NCBI GenBank assembly: GCA_964617825.1
Contig: CAZTWL010000011.1
Coordinates: 37,098-101,097, forward strand
DNA length: 64,000 bases
Origin: VSJD01 sp964617825
GTDB lineage: Bacteria; Verrucomicrobiota; Kiritimatiellia; JAAZAB01
Reading direction: 5' to 3'
This document shows, one piece after another, positions 1 through 7,515 of the stretch. How positions within the stretch are numbered: the stretch's first letter is position 1; every line of letters starts with the position of its first letter. Made by a program: the position numbers and the translations under genes. The notes below the pieces were generated by a model. The model searched no databases and was not told the origin of the DNA. It was given only the letters and a program-made list of their open reading frames with translations.

Positions 1-1
1 G

Positions 2-625
2 TATGCGGAACTATTCGGCCTGAAAGAGGCTGGTTCAACCGACACGGGCTTGGACGGCCGCCTCAAGATTGCCGAAGAACGCATTGACGAACTCAACAAT
101 CGCCTTGAACGCCGCCGCGCCGAATTGCAGATGGAGCGGCAGTGTTCCATCGGCAACATTCAGCATATCGGTGCCGCCTGGGTTCTGCCCCATCCTGACC
201 GCAAGAAACCGGAAATCGCCAACATGGTTTCAGACCCCGAGATCGAGAAGATCGCCGTCAGAGTGGTCACCGAACACGAGGAAGCACGAGGCTGGAAGGT
301 TCAAACCGTCGAGAACGAGAATCGCGGATTTGACCTTATCTCGCGGAAACCCCATCCCGAAGATCCAAACACTGCCATTGAGGTCCGATTTATCGAAGTC
401 AAAGGTCGATCCCATGTCGGTGAGGTTGCGCTAACATCCAACGAGTACAAAACTGCCGAACGCCTCAAGAAAGACTTCTGGCTCTATGTCGTTTTCAATT
501 GTGCATCCAAACCGGAGATTCACATTCTCCAAGACCCCTCTAGACTTGGATGGAATTCTGTTGTCAAAGTCGAATGCTATAAACTAGCCGCGGACAAAAT
601 CCTGCAAGGGGAGGCATCGGCATGA
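2..625 (+). CDS. C-terminal end of a DUF3883-containing helicase (partial)
   Basis: The reading frame is open from the first base and ends at 625, so only the last 207 or so residues are present. A charged helical stretch (EERIDELNNRLERRRAEL) is followed by a DUF3883 domain with the conserved RGFDL segment and an IEVKGR motif, resembling the restriction-endonuclease-like fold. In known families this domain sits at the C-terminus of Snf2/DEAD-type helicases that accompany DUF1156 methylases and DUF499 ATPases in defence islands, and both are found downstream. Its stop overlaps the next start by four bases (ATGA). The helicase motifs themselves lie outside the window, so the helicase call is inferred from the tail and the context. 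Confidence 0.7.
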   Translation, partial: YAELFGLKEAGSTDTGLDGRLKIAEERIDELNNRLERRRAELQMERQCSIGNIQHIGAAWVLPHPDRKKPEIANMVSDPEIEKIAVRVVTEHEEARGWKVQTVENENRGFDLISRKPHPEDPNTAIEVRFIEVKGRSHVGEVALTSNEYKTAERLKKDFWLYVVFNCASKPEIHILQDPSRLGWNSVVKVECYKLAADKILQGEASA

Positions 626-2088
626 GCGACCCACGAGACGTTCTCACGGCTAAGTTTGAAGCCGCCCATCGTTTCGCAAATTTCGGAAATGTGTTGGAAC
701 GAATACAGATCTCAGGGTTCCGTGTCCATACCAACACGGTACTAGATATCCGGAGTCCGGTCACGGCCATTTGTGGACTGAATGGCACTGGAAAATCCAC
801 CATTTTGCAGATCGCAGCTGCCGCATACAAGAACACCGTTGGCCCCCATTACTATCTGGCCAAATTTTTCGTGGTCAGTCACCTCGATCCCACCCCATAT
901 ACTAATGTTGCGTCCGTAACTTATGCCTATTGCGAACCGCATCAGATACCCGGCCGACCTGGTCAGCTGACAATTGCGCGAAATGCTGGCACGAGACGCA
1001 AGGGATGGACAGGTTACAAACGAAGACGGGAGAGAGGTGTATTCTATGGCGGAGTCGGGATGTTCATCCCGAAGGTTGAAAAAAGAGATTTCGTTGTTTA
1101 CGGCGCAGCGCGACTGGTGATTGATGGCCATAATCAAGTTCCACCAACAGTCAAGGAGTGGACATCCAAGATTCTTGGAAGATCCTACGACGAGATGCAC
1201 GCCGTTACGGCACATGCAGGCACAAAATCCGGCCGAGTACTTCGATTCAACCGGAGAACCATTTCATATTCGGAAGCTCATATGGGGTTTGGAGAAGGCA
1301 GGGCTGCATACTTGGTTGAAATTCTTGAGAGAATACCAGAAAAAAGCCTGATCTTACTCGAGGAGCCGGAAACATCTCTTCATGCCAGCGCACAGCATCA
1401 GATAGGGCAGTATTTTATGGATGTGTCGATTCGTCGTGGACATCAGATCATACTTACTACTCACAGCGAGTATTTGCTCAGGTCGTTGCCATCGGCATCA
1501 TGTGTATATCTGGACACAACCGCTGGAGACTTGAAGGTCATTCCAGGACTAAGAGCATCTTACGCGACAAGCCTAATGAGCGAAGGGCATGATAGATCGC
1601 TAACAATCCTTGTTGAGGATGATTGTGCAAGAGCTCTATTAACAGAGAAGATACGACAAACTGATCCGGATTGGCTAAAAGCAATCCGCATTCATTCCGG
1701 TGATGGTCTTGATTGCACCACCATCAAGGCAACGATGAAATGTCTGAAGGATACAGGCTTGGCTGTGGCGGCTGTGCGCGATGGGGACCAAACAGAACAT
1801 CCAAGCGAAGGTTTGTTTGTGCTACCTGGCGGGGGGCCACCCGAAAAGGTGATGCTGCAATTATCTCAAGTCAAAACATACTTGGAGACAACATACCATT
1901 TTCGGTGGGATGATTTTGCGACGAGAGAAGGATTGGCGTCAATTAACCACCATGAGTGGATACCAAAGTTGGGCAATGCGTTGACGGTTGATGTAGAGGT
2001 TCTCACCAATGAAATAGCACGCCAAGCAGCATCCGTCCTTGATTTCGGTAACTTGATCACACTCTTGAAAGAAACAGTTAGACAATGA
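622..2088 (+). CDS. OLD-like AAA ATPase with C-terminal TOPRIM domain
   Basis: The protein has 488 residues. An ABC-type P-loop (GLNGTGKST, around residues 53-61) is followed by a signature-like YSEAHMGFGEGR segment, a Walker B (LILLEEPETSLH, around residue 247) and a switch histidine (LTTHSEYLL). A TOPRIM-like region follows, with TILVEDDCARALL and the acidic AVRDGDQ. This order is that of OLD-family ATPase-nucleases, several of which act in phage defence (GajA, Septu-like and retron partners). It lies between the helicase tail and the DUF1156 methylase with four-base overlaps on both sides, so it is translated as part of that operon. The nuclease activity and its target are inferred, not shown. 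Confidence 0.8.
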   Translation: MSDPRDVLTAKFEAAHRFANFGNVLERIQISGFRVHTNTVLDIRSPVTAICGLNGTGKSTILQIAAAAYKNTVGPHYYLAKFFVVSHLDPTPYTNVASVTYAYCEPHQIPGRPGQLTIARNAGTRRKGWTGYKRRRERGVFYGGVGMFIPKVEKRDFVVYGAARLVIDGHNQVPPTVKEWTSKILGRSYDEMHAVTAHAGTKSGRVLRFNRRTISYSEAHMGFGEGRAAYLVEILERIPEKSLILLEEPETSLHASAQHQIGQYFMDVSIRRGHQIILTTHSEYLLRSLPSASCVYLDTTAGDLKVIPGLRASYATSLMSEGHDRSLTILVEDDCARALLTEKIRQTDPDWLKAIRIHSGDGLDCTTIKATMKCLKDTGLAVAAVRDGDQTEHPSEGLFVLPGGGPPEKVMLQLSQVKTYLETTYHFRWDDFATREGLASINHHEWIPKLGNALTVDVEVLTNEIARQAASVLDFGNLITLLKETVRQ

Positions 2089-5000
2089 TTCCATACCCTA
2101 AACGCCTTATCGAAGTTGACCTGCCGATCAAGCGAATTTCGGCGCATGCGCGCCGGGAGAAGAGCATCCGGCATGGGCATATTTCCACCCTGCATATCTG
2201 GTGGGCGCGCCGGCCGCTGGCCGCCTGCCGGGCCGTCATCTGTGCTTCGCTTTGGCCCGATCCGGCGGATGTTAATTGCCCAAAAGCATTCTTACAGACG
2301 GCCAAGAGTCTGATGCTGGAATGGACTGGCCATGAACGGCAGTCACTCCTGAGTGCCGAGAGCCGTCCGCGTTTTGAATCAGCGCGAAAAAACCGTAATC
2401 TATTCGATGATCACGTTGAACTTCGCAAGGCTCTTCTGGATTTTATCGCGGATTTTGCCAACTGGGATAATTCCACTGTCAAAGAGTATTTAGAAACGAG
2501 CAGGGCGTTGACGCAGGCTGCACACGAGGCGCTTGGCGGAATACCTGGCACCCGCCCGCTGGTTGTGGACCCGTTTGCCGGCGGCGGTTCCATCCCACTT
2601 GAAGCCTTGCGCGTCGGTGCCGACACCTTTGCCAGCGATTTGAACCCGATCCCCATTCTCCTCAACAAGGTTGTCCTCGAGTACAGCCCAAAGTACGGCC
2701 AACGTCTTGCCGACGAAGTCCGCAAATGGGGCGCGTGGATCAAGCAAGAAGCCGAAAAGGAATTGGCTGAGTTCTATCCCAAGGACAAGGACGGCGCGAC
2801 GACAAATGCCTACCTTTGGGCGCGAGCTATCCGATGCGAAGGCCCCGGCTGTGGCTCGCAAGTACCTCTCATTCGATCGCTTTGGCTTGCAAAAAACGCT
2901 AAGCATCCTGTGGCGTTCCAATTGTTGCCAAAACCAAACGCCAAACGCGTTGATTTTCGGGTCATAGTTAAGAAAGACGGTCATTGGGTCGACCAAGACG
3001 ACCCCAAAATGAAATTCGACAACCCGCAATTCGAAGGCACGGTGAAACGCGGTTCCGCGACATGCGCTTGCTGCGGCTATACGACACCGGTTGCTCGGGT
3101 GCGCGAACAACTAAAAACCCAGCACGGTGGTGCTAATGATGCACGGATGTTGGTGGTCGTCATTACGCGACAAAATGAACAGGGCCGTTCTTACCGTTTG
3201 CCGACTGGGCGCGATGTAAAGGCAGTAAGTCAGGCAGACATTGAACTTAGGAGACGAAAGGGACTTCATGAAGGTCCGTTCAGTCTAGTCCCGGAGGAAA
3301 AGTTGGACATTCGTGGTGTTCGTCATACTTGGTCAATGATTTACGGTTTTGAGTCTTGGAATTCCTGTTACACCAATCGGCAGTTACTTGCGCTTCTCAC
3401 ACTGCAGCGGCTTCTGTCCAGCATCAGTGTTTCTGAAATCAAGACCGAAGAACAAGGGCTAAAAGACGCATTGAAGGTTTGCCTTGCCCTGGCTGTGAGC
3501 CGCCAAACCGATTATACGAGTTCTCTTTGTAGTTGGCATTTAACGCGCGAACTTATTGGACACACATTTGCCCGGCAAGCACTGCCCATGGTTTGGGATT
3601 TCGCAGAGGTAAACCCATTTTCCGGCTCGGCCGGTGATTTTGATGGGGCAGTGAATTGGGTTTATCGGGTGTGCCAGACAAATGCAATCATTTCGCATGT
3701 CGGCACGGTGCAACAAGCCTCAGCCACCGAACATCCATTACCCTCAGATTCAGCCGATCTCTTTATTACGGACCCGCCTTACTACGATGCTGTGCCTTAC
3801 GCCTACCTTTCAGATTATTTCTATGTTTGGCTCCGCCGTTCACTTCACGGTCTGGATAAACACCTGTTCAGCGCCAACGCGGTACCCAAAGACGCGGAGA
3901 TCGTTGTTGACCGTCCCCATGAGTTGAGCAATTCGACACACGACATCGCGTTTTATGAGAGGGAATTGGCCAAAGCTTTTGCCGAAGGCCGTCGGGTGCT
4001 CCGGCCTGGTGGCGTTGGCACAATCGTTTTTGCCAGCAAGACGACGGCAAGTTGGGAAGCAATTTTGAAAGCAGTCGTGGACGCTGGTTGGATTATCACA
4101 GGGTCTTGGCCGATTGATACGGAGATGGAAGCGCGAGTTGCCGCGCAAGGACAAGCGCGGCTCGCATCCTCCGTCCATCTCGTCTGCCGCCCGCGTGATA
4201 ATCCCGACGGTTCTGTCCGCACTGATGATGCCGGTGATTGGCGTGAGGTCTTGAGCGCATTACCGAAACGCATTCATGACTGGATGCCACGCCTGGCAGA
4301 GGAAGGCGTTGTGGGGGCAGATGCGATCTTTGCGTGTCTCGGACCGGCCCTTGAAATCTTCTCCCGCTATTCCCGTGTGGAAAAGGCCAACGGTGAAACT
4401 GTCTCACTCAAGGAATATCTGGAGCAGGTTTGGGCGGCGGTGTCGAAAGAAGCCTTGAAAATGATCTTTGAGGGTGCGGATGCATCAGGATTTGAAGAAG
4501 ATGCCCGTCTGACGGCGATGTGGCTGTGGACACTGGCGACGGGGGATCAGCGGCCAGAGGAGGAATCCTCCTCCGCCAAGGCTACGGAGGACGAGGAAGA
4601 CGAGGATTCAGGGAAGGCCAAGAAGAAGACCATGGGTGGATTCGCTTTGGAATATGACGCCGCCCGAAAGATAGCGCAAGGTCTTGGCGCACATCTGGAG
4701 AATCTGGAGCATCTCGTTGAAATTCAAGGTGAGACGGCCATTCTCCTGCCGGTAGCCGCCAGAGCCCGTTATCTATTCGGCAAGGACTCTGCCGAAGCTC
4801 CAAAAGCCCGCTCAAAGAAGAAGGATAACCAACTCACGCTCAGTTTCGAGGCAGAACTGAAGCAAGTGGAAGAGGAATCCGGCGATTGGACAGGCGACCT
4901 CAAAGGCAAGGCCGGGCAAACCATACTCGACCAACTCCACCAGAGTATGATTCTCTTTGCCGCAGGCCGTGGCGAGGCCCTCAAACGATTCCTCGTAGAA

Positions 5001-5129
5001 GATGGTATCGGCAAGAACGCTATGTTCTGGCGTCTTGCGCAGGCTTTTTCAGCGTTGTATCCTTCCGGCACAGACGAGAAACGCTGGGTTGACGGTGTTC
5101 TGGCGAGGAAGAAGGGCCTTGGATTCTGA
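2085..5129 (+). CDS. DUF1156-family DNA methyltransferase (defence associated)
   Basis: This 1014-residue protein begins with a DUF1156 segment (KRISAHARREKSIRHGHIS, then LHIWWARRP). The SAM-binding motif DPFAGGGS lies near residue 162 and the catalytic DPPYYD near residue 562, as in amino-methyltransferases acting on exocyclic amines. Between them is a long insert with two Cys-containing segments (CEGPGCG and CACCGY) that may bind zinc and recognise DNA. DUF1156 methylases are established partners of DUF499 ATPases and DUF3883 helicases in defence islands, and both partners are present here. An acidic low-complexity linker near residue 830 is encoded by a small palindromic repeat. The start overlaps the previous gene by four bases. 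Confidence 0.85.
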   Translation: MIPYPKRLIEVDLPIKRISAHARREKSIRHGHISTLHIWWARRPLAACRAVICASLWPDPADVNCPKAFLQTAKSLMLEWTGHERQSLLSAESRPRFESARKNRNLFDDHVELRKALLDFIADFANWDNSTVKEYLETSRALTQAAHEALGGIPGTRPLVVDPFAGGGSIPLEALRVGADTFASDLNPIPILLNKVVLEYSPKYGQRLADEVRKWGAWIKQEAEKELAEFYPKDKDGATTNAYLWARAIRCEGPGCGSQVPLIRSLWLAKNAKHPVAFQLLPKPNAKRVDFRVIVKKDGHWVDQDDPKMKFDNPQFEGTVKRGSATCACCGYTTPVARVREQLKTQHGGANDARMLVVVITRQNEQGRSYRLPTGRDVKAVSQADIELRRRKGLHEGPFSLVPEEKLDIRGVRHTWSMIYGFESWNSCYTNRQLLALLTLQRLLSSISVSEIKTEEQGLKDALKVCLALAVSRQTDYTSSLCSWHLTRELIGHTFARQALPMVWDFAEVNPFSGSAGDFDGAVNWVYRVCQTNAIISHVGTVQQASATEHPLPSDSADLFITDPPYYDAVPYAYLSDYFYVWLRRSLHGLDKHLFSANAVPKDAEIVVDRPHELSNSTHDIAFYERELAKAFAEGRRVLRPGGVGTIVFASKTTASWEAILKAVVDAGWIITGSWPIDTEMEARVAAQGQARLASSVHLVCRPRDNPDGSVRTDDAGDWREVLSALPKRIHDWMPRLAEEGVVGADAIFACLGPALEIFSRYSRVEKANGETVSLKEYLEQVWAAVSKEALKMIFEGADASGFEEDARLTAMWLWTLATGDQRPEEESSSAKATEDEEDEDSGKAKKKTMGGFALEYDAARKIAQGLGAHLENLEHLVEIQGETAILLPVAARARYLFGKDSAEAPKARSKKKDNQLTLSFEAELKQVEEESGDWTGDLKGKAGQTILDQLHQSMILFAAGRGEALKRFLVEDGIGKNAMFWRLAQAFSALYPSGTDEKRWVDGVLARKKGLGF
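4568..4592. repeat. Short palindromic repeat inside the DUF1156 gene
   Basis: CCTCCG (4570-4575) and CGGAGG (4585-4590) form a perfect 6-bp stem around the loop CCAAGGCTA. In frame it adds the peptide SSAKATED to an acidic linker. A 13-bp core, CGCCAAGGCTACG, is repeated near 28630 at the end of the DUF1257 gene. Confidence 0.55.
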
Positions 5130-5157
5130 CGAGAGTAACTTGAAAGGGAGACAAAAT

Positions 5158-6528
5158 ATGCCAAGAAATCAATCAATAGAAGTCAACAAGCTCAACCTTG
5201 ACTTGTCGAATTATAGGACTATGACGCAGAAAGATGAAAAGCATGCTCTCCATGCAATGATTGCGGTAAGTCCGGACAGGTTCTGGGCATTACTGGAAAG
5301 TTTGCTTGATGATGGTTATCACGCCACAGAGAACATAATCGTGGAGGAGGATACCAAGAATGTGTTTGTCGTTAGAGAGGGCAACCGCAGAATAGCGGCT
5401 CTCAAGATTGCGCTTCGCCTACTGAAGGGTATTGATATTCCCTCAGGCCTCTCAGAAAAAGCAAAACACTTGAGTGCCGAGTGGATTACGGCAAACATGT
5501 CCGTTCCCTGTGCTGTCTATTCCCCAAACGAAAGGGATCTGGTTGACAAACTTGTTGCGCTCACCCATGCAAAAGGGGAAAAGGCCGCTAGAGATGCATG
5601 GACGGCCGTAGCCAGAGCGAGATATGATAGAGACAAGAAACGCATCGCAGCGCCTGGACTTGATATTCTTGAAACCTACCTCAAGAAAGGGAAAAATCTC
5701 TCGCCGCAACAGGCCGAGCGTTGGGCGGGAGATTATCCGCTTACTGTATTGGATGAAGCCCTCCAGAAACTTGCACCTGCTCTGAATTTTTCATCTGCAC
5801 AAACGCTCGTAGCGTCATATCCGAACAAGAACAAGAAGATCTTGGATGGTATCGCGCTCGATATTGGCATTTCGCAACTTGGATTCAAACAGATTCGCGA
5901 CAACGGTGTTTTCTTTGGATCCACGTATGGAGTTGTTGCTCCCTTTCTCGTTGCTGGACCAGGCAATACATCAAACCGTCAACAAACTCCACCGGCCGCT
6001 GGCGTGCCTGTTACCACGCCAACAGGTTCTGGAGCGTCCAAAACAATAGCCGTTCCATCCAATGATCCCAGAGCAATCAAACGAAAACTCCGGGAATTCA
6101 AGCCGAAAGGAAAAGGCCGAGACAAGATTGCCACATTGCGCGACGAGATAAAAAGCCTCAATGTCAACAAGCATCCGCATGCGTTTTGTTTCTTACTGAG
6201 AAGCATGTTTGAATTGTCAGCGAAGGCGTATTGCGACGACCACAAGGCATCAGGAGGACCAAGTACAATTGACAACAAGAGTGGCAATGACAAGAAGTTG
6301 GTAAACGTTTTGGGTGAGATTGTGAATCACATCACAAATAACAATCAGGATAAGCAAAAGCTCAAAGTTCTTCATGGATCAATTACTGAACTCGGAAAGC
6401 CGTCCGGATTGTTGTCGGTAACATCCATGAATCAACTTGTGCACAATCCAAAGTTCTCAATTCAACCCAGTGATATATGCCTTCTCTTCGGCAACGTATT
6501 CTCTTTGCTGGAGGAAATGAACAACTGA
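5158..6528 (+). CDS. ParB-like domain protein of the DUF1156/DUF499 operon
   Basis: The ATG at 5158 follows AAAGGGAG at good spacing, giving 456 residues. The frame is open further upstream, but only over the end of the methylase gene. Residues 1-110 look like a ParB/DUF262-type domain: LNLDLSNYR, then NIIVEEDTKNVFVVREGNRR and IAALKIALRLL, comparable to the GNRRL(A)AL motif of ParB/Srx-fold nucleases. The middle is helical, and the C-terminal 150 residues (from around AIKRKLREFKPKG) have no motif that I recognise. It sits between the two methylase genes, which suggests a DNA-binding or nuclease subunit of the same system. The exact activity is unknown. Confidence 0.65.
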   Translation: MPRNQSIEVNKLNLDLSNYRTMTQKDEKHALHAMIAVSPDRFWALLESLLDDGYHATENIIVEEDTKNVFVVREGNRRIAALKIALRLLKGIDIPSGLSEKAKHLSAEWITANMSVPCAVYSPNERDLVDKLVALTHAKGEKAARDAWTAVARARYDRDKKRIAAPGLDILETYLKKGKNLSPQQAERWAGDYPLTVLDEALQKLAPALNFSSAQTLVASYPNKNKKILDGIALDIGISQLGFKQIRDNGVFFGSTYGVVAPFLVAGPGNTSNRQQTPPAAGVPVTTPTGSGASKTIAVPSNDPRAIKRKLREFKPKGKGRDKIATLRDEIKSLNVNKHPHAFCFLLRSMFELSAKAYCDDHKASGGPSTIDNKSGNDKKLVNVLGEIVNHITNNNQDKQKLKVLHGSITELGKPSGLLSVTSMNQLVHNPKFSIQPSDICLLFGNVFSLLEEMNN

Positions 6529-6541
6529 AAAGGTGTGAGTT

Positions 6542-7495
6542 ATGGATAAACCCAAGACACCATTAAGATATCCCGGCGGAAAGCAGAAAGTGTGGCGATT
6601 CATTTCCGAAATGCTCTCTGCCAATGATCTCGATGGTGGCCACTATGTGGAACCCTATGCAGGAGGCGCTGGAGTGGCAATGGAACTTTTGTTCAGCGGG
6701 CAGGTCAAGTGCGTTCATTTGAACGACTCATGTCCGGCGGTATTTGCATTCTGGCATTCCGTGATGCATGAACCAGAAGAGATGTGTCGCAGGATTCGTT
6801 GTGCTTCTTTGACTGTAAAGGAATGGAAGAAGCAAAAAGACATTTACAGGCATCCGGATCAACATGATCGCATTGATTTGGGATATGCAGTGCTTTTCCT
6901 GAATAGATGTAATAGGTCCGGTATTATGAACGGCGGCATCATAGGCGGCAAAAACCAGAGCGGTCCGTGGAAAATGGATGCCAGGTTCTCCCGAAATGAC
7001 CTCATTGCTCGTATTGAGCGTATTGCATCTCGATCTACTGCCATAAAGATCAGGAATTGGGACGCTGAAAGATATCTCATGCAGTACGTATCACAACTCC
7101 CGCGAAAATCTTTAATCTACTGCGATCCGCCCTACTTCAACAAGGCTGATAGGTTGTATGCAAATCATTATACTCCTTCAGATCACTCGCGCTTGGCGCG
7201 GACAATTCAAGCTGAGTTGAACGGAATATATTGGATGGTCTCCTACGACAATACTCCGCAAATATTAGAACTCTATAATAAGAGACGGACATTCACTTAT
7301 TCCCTGCAATACAATGCAGCCCGAGCCTATAAGGGATCGGAGGTGTTCGTTCTGTCGGATAACCTTGTCTTACCCAAGGAGTCGCACATTCCTGCGATCA
7401 ACGTGGCCTTGGACACAATGACGAAACGGCATTCCAGCGGAGTACGCGTTGTAACGAACCCAAAGAAGCATTTTAAGGCACATCAATGTGATTAA
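6542..7495 (+). CDS. Dam-family (D12 class) adenine-specific DNA methylase
   Basis: The protein has 317 residues, the usual length of D12-class N6-adenine methylases. It starts with the family hallmark TPLRYPGGKQ, followed by the SAM-binding motif EPYAGGAGVAMEL (residues 38-50), the acidic loop LNDSCPAVFAFW and the catalytic YCDPPYF near residue 195. The start is 13 bases after the ParB-like gene and 20 bases separate its stop from the DUF499 gene, so it belongs to the operon. It probably modifies host DNA as the self-marking arm of the system, possibly alongside the DUF1156 methylase. Two methylases of different classes in one operon is noteworthy. Confidence 0.88.
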   Translation: MDKPKTPLRYPGGKQKVWRFISEMLSANDLDGGHYVEPYAGGAGVAMELLFSGQVKCVHLNDSCPAVFAFWHSVMHEPEEMCRRIRCASLTVKEWKKQKDIYRHPDQHDRIDLGYAVLFLNRCNRSGIMNGGIIGGKNQSGPWKMDARFSRNDLIARIERIASRSTAIKIRNWDAERYLMQYVSQLPRKSLIYCDPPYFNKADRLYANHYTPSDHSRLARTIQAELNGIYWMVSYDNTPQILELYNKRRTFTYSLQYNAARAYKGSEVFVLSDNLVLPKESHIPAINVALDTMTKRHSSGVRVVTNPKKHFKAHQCD

Positions 7496-7515
7496 CAGAT
7501 AGGAGACATATCCAT

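Noticed and set aside
5002..5157. Upstream extension of the ParB-like gene (MVSARTLCS...)
   Set aside because: It overlaps the DUF1156 gene by 128 bases, has atypical composition, and the ATG at 5158 has a good ribosome-binding site.
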